From Actinomycetota bacterium (GTDB lineage Bacteria; Actinomycetota; Actinomycetes; Nanopelagicales; Nanopelagicaceae): a stretch of DNA of 11,496 nucleotides. A program made the position numbers and the translations under genes. The stretch is from the NCBI GenBank assembly GCA_947496345.1, contig CANMCL010000022.1, positions 1 through 11,496 on the forward strand, written 5' to 3'. This document shows, in pieces, positions 5,258 to 11,496 of this stretch. Each line of letters begins with the position of its first letter. The stretch's first letter is position 1. The notes beneath the pieces were generated by a model, which made no database searches, was not told the DNA's origin, and saw only the letters and a program-made list of their open reading frames with translations.

Positions 5258-5434
5258 TTAAGCACGAGGAATGTAATTACCCTCAGCAAATGGGTCATCA
5301 TCATCGTGAGACTTATTTGATGAATCCTCACCATGGAGTTCTTTGGCAAGACGATCAAGGTCCATCTCTTGTGAGTTGTATTTGAGATCTCTTGCTACTT
5401 TTGTTTGTTTAGCTTTTGCACGGCCGCGACCCAT
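5258..5434 (-). CDS. DUF3073 family small protein
   Basis: A 58-residue protein with two halves of opposite charge. The N-terminal half starts MGRGRAKAKQTKVARDLKY (1-19), which is the hallmark of actinobacterial DUF3073. The acidic C-terminal half has the run SHDDDDPFAEG (42-52) and ends NYIPRA. No enzyme motif, Cys or membrane segment is present; the basic head could contact nucleic acid, but the function is unknown. The start is certain: ATG 5434 is preceded by a near-perfect AAGGAGG with a 7-nt spacer, the strongest ribosome site seen in the window. It lies 44 nt after purM and 31 nt before the 271-residue gene. From memory, DUF3073 also neighbours purM in mycobacteria and Streptomyces, so the linkage is old. 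Confidence 0.93.
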   Translation of the reverse strand: MGRGRAKAKQTKVARDLKYNSQEMDLDRLAKELHGEDSSNKSHDDDDPFAEGNYIPRA

Positions 5435-5441
5435 TGGGCGA

Positions 5442-5448
5442 CCTCCTT
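5442..5448 (-). promoter_or_regulatory. Strong ribosome-binding site of the DUF3073 gene
   Basis: AAGGAGG on the minus strand, 7 nt before ATG 5434, is near-fully complementary to the 16S rRNA tail. The neighbouring purine genes use weak or overlapping sites, so this small protein may be made at a higher rate than PurM from the same message. Confidence 0.8.
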
Positions 5449-5478
5449 ACCAAAGTTAAATTCGTCAAGACGCGTAGG

Positions 5479-6534
5479 TTATCGCGTCAGGTAGTTACCT
5501 TCCAAAGCAGCCGCACCTGGGCCACTTTGAGCGTGAATTGAGCCTGCGATCCAGGCTTTCATCCCCCGCGCCGCCAAAGATTTGATGGTCAGGTCGGCAA
5601 TAGCCGGGTCCACGATGGTGACCATTCCGATACCGCAATTCCAAGTGCGCTCCATGTCCGCTTGTGGCACTTTGGCGATCTCGGCCATAAATTTCATTTC
5701 AGCGGGAAGTGCCCAAGTTGTTCGGTCGTATTTTGCAACTAATCCATCCGGAATCACGCGTGCGGTGTTATCTGCTAATCCACCACCGGTGATGTGCGAA
5801 AAGGTTCTGATATTTTCTGACTGCGCCTTGATTAACGCTAGACAATCCAAGGTGTAAATCTCGGTTGGGGTTAAGAGAATTTCACCCAATGTTTTTGCTA
5901 GTCCGTCATACTGTTTATGCAAATCTAACTTTTGCGTTGCCAAAATATGGCGCACCAACGAATAACCATTTGCGTGAAATCCGCTTGCTGGCATAGCAAT
6001 TATTACATCTCCAGCTTTTACGCGATGAGAACCAAGTTGTTTATCGGCATCAACCACACCAGTTGCGGCCCCTGCAATATCAAATTCATCTTCTTTCAGT
6101 AACCCAGGATGTTCAGCAGTTTCTCCGCCAATCAAGGCGGTATTTGCTTTTTTACATCCACGGGCAATTCCTTTAACGATGTCGGCAATTCGCTCAGGAA
6201 TCACTTTTCCAACTGCGATGTAATCGGTCATAAATAGCGGTTCCGCACCGCATACGACCAAATCATCAACGACCATTGCAACTAAATCTTCTCCGATGGT
6301 GTCGTAAATTCCCATCTGTCTGGCGATCTCAGTTTTAGTACCGACACCATCTGTCGAAGACGCAAGTAGTGGTTTATTCATTTTCTTTAGCGCGCTGGCA
6401 TCAAAGAGTCCCGCAAATCCACCAATGCCACCCATTACTTCCGGCCGCGACGCTTTGGCGATTGATGCCTTCATTAATTCAACTGCGCGATCTCCGGCAT
6501 CGATATCGACGCCCGCGTCTTTATATGTGCTCAT
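5479..6534 (-). CDS. purM: Phosphoribosylformylglycinamidine cyclo-ligase (AIR synthase)
   Basis: Converts FGAM plus ATP to aminoimidazole ribonucleotide, closing the imidazole ring (step 5 of purine synthesis), in the cytoplasm as a dimer. The 351-residue length is typical. Signatures of the PurM/SelD-type ATP-binding fold are present in order: STDGVGTK (60-67), MVVDDLVVCGAEPLF (87-101), LIGGETAEHPG (134-144), PASGFHANGYS (182-192) and ITGGGLADN (248-256). The usual FNMGIGM segment reads WNCGIGM (298-304), a mild substitution. ATG 6534 lies inside the end of purF, giving a 14-nt overlap in another frame and only a weak purine-rich ribosome site, so translation is probably coupled to purF. 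Its substrate is the product of the PurSQL complex encoded upstream in the same operon. Confidence 0.97.
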   Translation of the reverse strand: MSTYKDAGVDIDAGDRAVELMKASIAKASRPEVMGGIGGFAGLFDASALKKMNKPLLASSTDGVGTKTEIARQMGIYDTIGEDLVAMVVDDLVVCGAEPLFMTDYIAVGKVIPERIADIVKGIARGCKKANTALIGGETAEHPGLLKEDEFDIAGAATGVVDADKQLGSHRVKAGDVIIAMPASGFHANGYSLVRHILATQKLDLHKQYDGLAKTLGEILLTPTEIYTLDCLALIKAQSENIRTFSHITGGGLADNTARVIPDGLVAKYDRTTWALPAEMKFMAEIAKVPQADMERTWNCGIGMVTIVDPAIADLTIKSLAARGMKAWIAGSIHAQSGPGAAALEGNYLTR

Positions 6535-8008
6535 GACTTTTCACCGTTTCGGTAATCTCCAAGCGCATCTTTCCTTCTGACATATCAGTCGGCACCGAAA
6601 TGGGATATTTGCCCGTAAAACACGCGGTACAAAGTTTCTCTTCAGCGATTGTGGTCGCGGCGATCAAGCCTTCTAGCGAGACATAATTAAGGGAATCTGC
6701 GCCGATGGATCGACGGATTTCTTCCACTTCTAATCCGCTAGCAATTAATTCGGCACGGGATGCAAAATCAATTCCGTAATAACACGGCCATTCCACGGGT
6801 GGACTGGAGATACGTACGTGAATCTCTTTTGCACCGGCTTCACGGAGCATTCGCACAATTGCGCGCTGGGTATTTCCACGCACGATTGAGTCATCGACGA
6901 CAATGATTCTTTTTCCTTCAATGATTTCGCGCAAAGGATTTAACTTCAAACGAATACCTAGCTGGCGAATAGTTTGGGATGGTTGAATAAATGTGCGACC
7001 AACATAAGAGTTTTTCACTAGCCCTAAACCATAAGGAATTCCGGATTGTTGTGCATAACCAATTGCTGCAGGTGTTCCAGATTCTGGAACTGGAATCACT
7101 AAATCCGCCTCAACTGGCGCCTCAATTGCTAAACGCTTTCCGATGCGAACTCGTGTTGCGTGAACACCTTGACCGGCAATTGTTGTATCTGGACGAGCTA
7201 AATAAACATATTCAAAGAGACAACCTTTTGGATCAGGTTTTGCCCACATTTCGGAGCGAATCCCATCCTCGTTGATTGCCAAGAATTCGCCAGGTTCTAC
7301 TTCGCGCACAAAAGCTGCACCGACGATATCCAGGGCTGCGGTTTCGGATGCAACTACCCAACCACGTTCTAACTTTCCAATTACTAGCGGGCGAACACCG
7401 TGTCGATCGCGAGCCGCATATAAAGTTTTCTCATCCATAAATACCAACGAGAAGGCGCCTTCTAGTTTTGGTAATACAGCTATTGCGCTAGCTTCTACAT
7501 TCTTCTCATCTTGCAAACCAATGAGCGCCGTCATAATTTCAGTATCTGTTGTGGCGCCTCGTCCATTTTTCGCTGAGTCGCCTTCGAGTTTCTGAACCAT
7601 CTCAGCCAGATCGCCGGTATTCGTTAAATTCCCATTATGGGCTAGCGCCAAAGTGCCGTATTTAGTTGGCCTTAGCGTGGGTTGGGCGTTAACCCAAGTG
7701 CTTGATCCTGTTGTGCTGTAACGACAATGGCCAATTGCTAAATCACCAGTTAAAGATGCTAAATCAGTTTCGGTAAATACTTGCGAAACTAGCCCCATAT
7801 CTTTGTAAATTAAGATTCGCTCGCCATCGCTTGCCGCGATTCCCGCCGACTCTTGTCCGCGATGTTGCAAGGCATACAAACCATAGAAAGTTAGCTTTGC
7901 AACTTCTTCTTTCGGAGCCCACACACCAAATACTCCACAAGCATCTTGCGGCGCTTTATCGTCATCTAAGACGTTATGGTTTAAGAGACCATCGGGGCGG
8001 CGCGTCAT
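6521..8008 (-). CDS. purF: Amidophosphoribosyltransferase (glutamine PRPP amidotransferase)
   Basis: Catalyses the committed step: PRPP plus glutamine gives phosphoribosylamine. The protein has 495 residues. The N-terminal Ntn glutaminase domain begins at C24 in DACGVFGV, preceded by a 23-residue propeptide that must be removed. Further glutamine-site motifs are HCRYSTTG (94-101) and HNGN (124-127). The C-terminal phosphoribosyltransferase domain has the PRPP loop VVDDSIVRGNT (370-380). Four cysteines, C263, C409, C460 and C463 (the last two as LCTAC), fit the [4Fe-4S] ligands of Bacillus-type PurF, so this is the oxygen-sensitive, self-processing type rather than the E. coli type. ATG 8008 overlaps the stop of the preceding gene as ATGA (4 nt). 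Allosteric inhibition by AMP/GMP is expected from the family. Confidence 0.98.
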   Translation of the reverse strand: MTRRPDGLLNHNVLDDDKAPQDACGVFGVWAPKEEVAKLTFYGLYALQHRGQESAGIAASDGERILIYKDMGLVSQVFTETDLASLTGDLAIGHCRYSTTGSSTWVNAQPTLRPTKYGTLALAHNGNLTNTGDLAEMVQKLEGDSAKNGRGATTDTEIMTALIGLQDEKNVEASAIAVLPKLEGAFSLVFMDEKTLYAARDRHGVRPLVIGKLERGWVVASETAALDIVGAAFVREVEPGEFLAINEDGIRSEMWAKPDPKGCLFEYVYLARPDTTIAGQGVHATRVRIGKRLAIEAPVEADLVIPVPESGTPAAIGYAQQSGIPYGLGLVKNSYVGRTFIQPSQTIRQLGIRLKLNPLREIIEGKRIIVVDDSIVRGNTQRAIVRMLREAGAKEIHVRISSPPVEWPCYYGIDFASRAELIASGLEVEEIRRSIGADSLNYVSLEGLIAATTIAEEKLCTACFTGKYPISVPTDMSEGKMRLEITETVKSHEHI

Positions 8009-8301
8009 GGCTTAATCCTAATTGGCAAATGTTCTGTTAAATCTGCACGCGCACCAGATGCGTTTATATCCCCCGCTGACATTGCATCGGCCCAGGTGCG
8101 CTCACCCTTAGCCAAGGCCAACCAGGTGTCTGCGCTCATCTCAATTACATTTGCGGGAGTGCCACGGGTGTGAGTTGGTCCATCGCCGCATTGCACCGCT
8201 GCATAAGGTGGAATTCGAACTTCAATCGCTCGACCAGGTGAACGCTCAACCAGCGCGGCAAGCGTCTGCTTCACCTCTTCTAAAATTATCGGATCGCGCA
8301 T
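8005..8301 (-). CDS. Sterol-carrier (SCP)-family protein in the purine operon
   Basis: A 98-residue cytoplasmic protein. The segment AIEVRIPPYAAVQ (25-37) followed by THTRGTPANVIEM (43-55), WLALAKG (60-66) and a final NASGARADLTEHLP (80-93) matches the small bacterial SCP-orthologue family found in Actinobacteria, usually annotated sterol carrier family protein. That fold generally offers a hydrophobic cavity, but no ligand or activity is established for this branch. No catalytic residue is evident. It starts 2 nt after the purL stop and its TGA overlaps the purF ATG, so its production is locked to these two enzymes. The same purL-SCP-purF order occurs, as I recall, in mycobacteria (Rv0807 before purF). 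This argues for a role connected with purine synthesis rather than lipid transport; that is inference. Confidence 0.88.
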   Translation of the reverse strand: MRDPIILEEVKQTLAALVERSPGRAIEVRIPPYAAVQCGDGPTHTRGTPANVIEMSADTWLALAKGERTWADAMSAGDINASGARADLTEHLPIRIKP

Positions 8302-8303
8302 CT

Positions 8304-10535
8304 TTATCCAAACAACTTTGGAAAAGTTTCGGTGTGAGCCTTGCGAAGTTCTGTTAAAGAAATATCCGCGCCATTAATGATCAAACTAGATCCGCCGGTG
8401 GTTCCAATTTTGGTAATTGCTATATTTTCTTTCGCAGCCAAAGCCAGGAGTGCTGAACCCTTTGCGGGATCAACAGCCACAACAACGCGCCCTGGTGATT
8501 CTGAAATCAGAGTTGTTCCTGGATTTTCAATTGCAACACTTGCGCCTACGTTATGACGTAGAACCATCTCAGTCAGGGTTGCGCTAAGCCCACCTTGGCT
8601 TAAGTCATGTGCTGCGGTGAAAATTTTTGAGGTACGACCAGCGACAAGTAAGTTAATTAGGCGCATTTCCCGCTGTAAATCAGCGATAGGAGCGTTGCCC
8701 CCACGTTGGCCGTGCATGTAGGCCCACTCGCTGCCTGCGATGTCATCGTTGGTTTCACCAAGTAAATAAAGTTCCAAGCCTGCACGATCAAAACTCATTG
8801 GAGTCCGTGTGCGAACATCATCAATAACTCCAAGTACGCCGATGACTGGAGTTGGCAAGATCGCAACTGCGCCAGTTTGATTGTAGAAAGAAACGTTGCC
8901 ACCGGTTACTGGCAGACCCATCTCTAAACATCCATCAGCAAGTCCTCGAACAGATTCGGCGAACTGCCACATCACGCCAGGATCTTCTGGTGATCCAAAG
9001 TTAAGGCAATTTGTCACCGCAAGTGGCTGGGCACCTGCGGTTGCAATATTGCGTGCGGCTTCGGCAAGTGCCAACTTTGCACCCTCGTAAGGATTTAAGT
9101 ATGACCAATTTGCATTGGCATCAGTTGCAATAGCTACACCAAGATGTGTCTTCTCATCAATGCGAACCATTCCGGAATCATCTGGTTGAGATTGGATGGT
9201 ATTTCCCTGAACATATCGATCGTATTGCGCGGTTACCCAAGATTTATCTGCCAGGTTTGGGGTGGCAGCCAATTTAAGAACGGTTTCTTTTATTTGTTCA
9301 GCAGTCTCAGGACGCGGAACATTTATCACTTCGGCGTTAACGCGATCTACATATTCCGGCTTAGCAAGTGGGCGGTTATATACGGGACCTTCGTGAGCCA
9401 CGGTGCGCGGTGGAACATCGACGATTAATTCGCCGTGCCAGGTTATTTCCAAACGTTCGCCATTTGTTACTTCACCGATTACCGTGACCGTGACATCCCA
9501 TTTTTTGCAGATTTCCAAGAAGCGAGCGATGTGTTTTGGTTCCACAATCGCGCACATGCGCTCTTGTGATTCAGACATCAAGATTTCTTCTGGAGATAGC
9601 GTGGCATCACGCAACGGAACTCGATCTAGTTCAACTTTCATGCCGCCGCTGCCACCAGATGCCAATTCGCTGGTGGCGCAAGATAAGCCTGCCCCGCCAA
9701 GGTCTTGGATACCCACAACCAAATCTTCAGCAAATATTTCCAGCGAGCATTCAATTAAGACTTTTTCAACGAATGGATCTCCGACTTGCACCGCTGGGCG
9801 CTTTGCGGGACCTGTTGCATCAAAGGTTTCAGAAGCCAAGACAGAAACTCCACCGATGCCATCGCCGCCAGTCTTTGCTCCATAAAGCACGACTAAATTG
9901 CCAGCACCAGCCGCTTTAGCCAGTTTGATATCGCTATGTTTCATAACTCCAACGCATAAAGCATTTACAAGTGGGTTGCCTATATAAGTTTCATCGAATA
10001 CAACTTCACCGCCAATGTTGGGCAGGCCTAAACAATTTCCATATCCACCAACGCCCGCGATAATTCCGGGCAGAACGCGACGCGTGTCGGCGGCATCGGC
10101 TGGTCCAAAACGAAGTGGATCCATAACTGCAATCGGGCGGGCACCCATCGTTAAAATATCGCGAACGATTCCACCAACACCAGTTGCTGCGCCTTGATAT
10201 GGCTCAATAAAAGATGGGTGGTTGTGCGATTCAATTTTAAAGGTGACTGCATATCCTTGACCAACATCAACGACGCCAGCATTTTCACCGATGCCGACTA
10301 AGAGCGCATCAGTTTTTACTGCTTTATCTCCAAATTGTTTTAAGTGAACTTTTGAAGATTTGTAAGAACAGTGTTCTGACCACATAACCGAATACATAGC
10401 CAACTCTGAAGATGTTGGGCGGCGTCCTAAAATTTCTTTTATGCGGGTGTATTCATCACTCTTAAGCCCGAGTTCTGCAAATGGCTGATTTGTTTCGGGG
10501 TTAGCTTCGGCAATCGCAACAGTATCCAGCGCCAT
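8304..10535 (-). CDS. purL: Phosphoribosylformylglycinamidine synthase subunit PurL (small type)
   Basis: ATP-dependent synthetase subunit that amidates FGAR to FGAM (step 4), using ammonia channelled from PurQ; PurS bridges the two. At 743 residues it is the small PurL form, lacking the fused glutaminase domain of E. coli PurL. Key motifs are [12 protein letters not shown] with H55, [21 protein letters not shown] around H104/H106, [23 protein letters not shown] in the middle, and [12 protein letters not shown] in the second half, covering both PurM-like halves. The start overlaps the purQ stop as TAATG (1 nt). The gene is intact with no frameshift. It is followed after 2 nt by the SCP-family gene. 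Confidence 0.98.
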   Translation of the reverse strand: MALDTVAIAEANPETNQPFAELGLKSDEYTRIKEILGRRPTSSELAMYSVMWSEHCSYKSSKVHLKQFGDKAVKTDALLVGIGENAGVVDVGQGYAVTFKIESHNHPSFIEPYQGAATGVGGIVRDILTMGARPIAVMDPLRFGPADAADTRRVLPGIIAGVGGYGNCLGLPNIGGEVVFDETYIGNPLVNALCVGVMKHSDIKLAKAAGAGNLVVLYGAKTGGDGIGGVSVLASETFDATGPAKRPAVQVGDPFVEKVLIECSLEIFAEDLVVGIQDLGGAGLSCATSELASGGSGGMKVELDRVPLRDATLSPEEILMSESQERMCAIVEPKHIARFLEICKKWDVTVTVIGEVTNGERLEITWHGELIVDVPPRTVAHEGPVYNRPLAKPEYVDRVNAEVINVPRPETAEQIKETVLKLAATPNLADKSWVTAQYDRYVQGNTIQSQPDDSGMVRIDEKTHLGVAIATDANANWSYLNPYEGAKLALAEAARNIATAGAQPLAVTNCLNFGSPEDPGVMWQFAESVRGLADGCLEMGLPVTGGNVSFYNQTGAVAILPTPVIGVLGVIDDVRTRTPMSFDRAGLELYLLGETNDDIAGSEWAYMHGQRGGNAPIADLQREMRLINLLVAGRTSKIFTAAHDLSQGGLSATLTEMVLRHNVGASVAIENPGTTLISESPGRVVVAVDPAKGSALLALAAKENIAITKIGTTGGSSLIINGADISLTELRKAHTETFPKLFG

Positions 10536-11203
10536 TACTTCACCATCGCATTTAAGACAGAGGTAAAGAAGCCCAAGCCATCTGCGGTTGGTCCAGTTAA
10601 AGGATCAATTGCGTGCTCTGGGTGAGGCATCAAACCAACTACGTTGCCACGCTCATTGGTGATTCCAGCGATTTTATTTCGAGATCCATTGGGGTTTTCA
10701 CCTACATAACGCGCAATTATGCGGCCTTCGCCCTCTAGCGCTGCCAGCGTTGCATCATCACATTGAAAAGAACCTTCGCCATTTTTGAGCGGGATAACAA
10801 TCTCTTGACCTACTTTGTAAGAAGTTGTCCAGGCAGTTTTATTATTTGTTATCTCCAACTTTTGATCGCGACAGAGAAAATGTAGTTCGTGATTACGGGT
10901 GAGCGCACCTGGCAGTAAGTGCGCCTCACAAAGTACTTGGAAGCCATTACAAATTCCCAACAGTGGCATCCCGCCATTTGCGGCATCAATAATCTTTTCC
11001 ATAACTGGAGCAAAACGTGAAATCGCGCCACAGCGTAGATAATCTCCATAAGAAAAACCACCAGGCAAAATAACTGCATCCACACCTTTTAGGTCAGCAT
11101 CGTTATGCCAGAGCGAAACCGCAGTTGTGCCGGCATTTGTTGCCGCACGTGCCGCATCACGATCATCTAGCGTGCCTGGAAAAGTTACTACGCCAACTTT
11201 CAT
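10535..11203 (-). CDS. purQ: Phosphoribosylformylglycinamidine synthase subunit PurQ (glutaminase)
   Basis: Class I glutamine amidotransferase subunit that hydrolyses glutamine and passes ammonia to PurL. It has 222 residues, standard for the free-standing subunit. The start FPGTLDDRD, the oxyanion region [14 protein letters not shown] (46-59), the nucleophile C85 in GICNGFQVL, and H194/E196 in MPHPEHA complete the Cys-His-Glu triad. The start codon directly abuts the purS stop (TAAATG) with no separate leader, and the stop overlaps the purL start, so the three subunits are translated as a coupled set. This suits a complex of fixed stoichiometry. Confidence 0.98.
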   Translation of the reverse strand: MKVGVVTFPGTLDDRDAARAATNAGTTAVSLWHNDADLKGVDAVILPGGFSYGDYLRCGAISRFAPVMEKIIDAANGGMPLLGICNGFQVLCEAHLLPGALTRNHELHFLCRDQKLEITNNKTAWTTSYKVGQEIVIPLKNGEGSFQCDDATLAALEGEGRIIARYVGENPNGSRNKIAGITNERGNVVGLMPHPEHAIDPLTGPTADGLGFFTSVLNAMVK

Positions 11204-11449
11204 TTACTTCTCAACTCGCACCGTGAAAGTTTCGATAACTGGATTGGCAAGGAGTTTTTCGGCCGCCTTTTCAACTTCAGCAAGTTGAGCAGGAGTTGGT
11301 TCCCCATCTACTTCAATTTCAAAACGTTTTCCTTGACGCACACTCTTGGCAAAGGTAAAGCCCAGGCGAGGGAGCGCGGCAGAAACAGCAACACCTTGTG
11401 GGTCGAGAATTTCTGGTTTTAACATTACATCGACCACGATCTTTGCCAT
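11204..11449 (-). CDS. purS: Phosphoribosylformylglycinamidine synthase subunit PurS
   Basis: A small structural subunit, 81 residues, needed to join PurQ and PurL in the FGAM synthase complex. The pattern VDVMLKPEILDPQG (7-20) followed by VRQGKRFEIEV (37-47) and the terminal LLANPVIETFTVRV is characteristic of PurS, and the length is normal. ATG 11449 has a clear AGGAG site 6 nt upstream. Presence of PurS goes with the small PurL and separate PurQ found downstream. It follows the probable end of purC by 19 nt, so the operon promoter is likely beyond the window. No purine riboswitch or PurR-like box is visible in the 47 nt available upstream. Confidence 0.97.
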   Translation of the reverse strand: MAKIVVDVMLKPEILDPQGVAVSAALPRLGFTFAKSVRQGKRFEIEVDGEPTPAQLAEVEKAAEKLLANPVIETFTVRVEK

Positions 11450-11468
11450 TTGCTGCTCCTTTAGTTTT

Positions 11469-11496
11469 TTAAAACTTGTTGCCGGTAATTCGAAAA
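11469..11496 (-). CDS. Possible C-terminus of PurC (SAICAR synthetase), cut by window edge
   Basis: Reading leftward from the window end, one frame gives F-R-I-T-G-N-K-F and then TAA (11471-11469), 19 nt before the purS ATG. Actinobacterial PurC proteins typically end in a YERITGxxF-like stretch, and purC often precedes purS, so these last eight codons fit. Eight residues are too few for certainty. Another frame (NYRQQVLKN then stop) is also open, and the stretch could be plain leader. Confidence 0.42.

Noticed and set aside
9403..9919. Overlapping plus-strand ORFs opposite purL (160 and 127 codons)
   Set aside because: Antisense shadows of an intact purL; composition is low-complexity and the two overlap each other in different frames.
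11450..11496. Purine riboswitch or PurR-type operator ahead of purS
   Set aside because: Only 47 nt are available; no conserved purine aptamer core or operator-like dyad is visible, and the stretch is more likely the end of an upstream pur gene.
1..11496. Novel defence, mobile or CRISPR-type system
   Set aside because: No transposase, integrase, phage gene, repeat array, toxin-antitoxin pair or nuclease-like ORF is present. tRNA genes can be integration sites, but no integrase or repeated tRNA 3' end is seen here. The region is housekeeping.

Overview
The window reads as a compact chromosomal core region of an actinobacterium with moderate GC content. A freshwater, streamlined lineage of the Nanopelagicales (acI) type is my best guess. 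The evidence is a canonical BldC, a DUF3073 protein, a DUF5302-like protein, a PurS/PurQ/PurL-type FGAM synthase, and a sterol-carrier-family gene inside the purine cluster, all on DNA clearly less GC-rich than most Actinobacteria. Intergenic spaces are very short. I see no mobile element, prophage, CRISPR array or toxin/defence module.

Layout. Left part (1-2399): the start of a threonylcarbamoyladenylate synthase gene (tsaC/sua5 type) runs leftward out of the window. Diverging from it, only 39 bp away, are a GT4-family glycosyltransferase and then a secreted SIMPL-domain (DUF541) protein. Middle (2432-2833): three + strand tRNA genes, Glu(UUC), Asp(GUC) and Phe(GAA), with a strong intrinsic terminator between Asp and Phe. 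From here to the right end everything is on the minus strand.

Envelope/regulator unit (2860-4306): bldC, a WecA/MraY-family phospho-sugar transferase and a small DUF5302-like protein are spaced by 7 and 9 nt, preceded by a plausible promoter. They look like one operon.

Purine unit (4411-11496): in transcription order, possibly the last codons of purC (cut by the window edge), purS, purQ, purL, a sterol-carrier-family protein, purF, purM, DUF3073, and a 271-residue conserved-looking protein of unknown function. Junctions from purS to purM range from a 14-nt overlap to a 2-nt gap, so translational coupling is likely. PurS+PurQ+PurL together form FGAM synthase (step 4). PurF performs the committed first step from PRPP and glutamine, and PurM closes the imidazole ring (step 5). 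The three non-purine members are the part whose role is not explained by the pathway.

Overall this is largely ordinary housekeeping DNA. I found no convincing new system. The items most worth a second look are the unexplained genes embedded in or trailing the purine operon, the bldC-wecA-DUF5302 unit, a Glu-to-Gln change in the donor-binding motif of the glycosyltransferase, and a probable leaderless promoter for tsaC.
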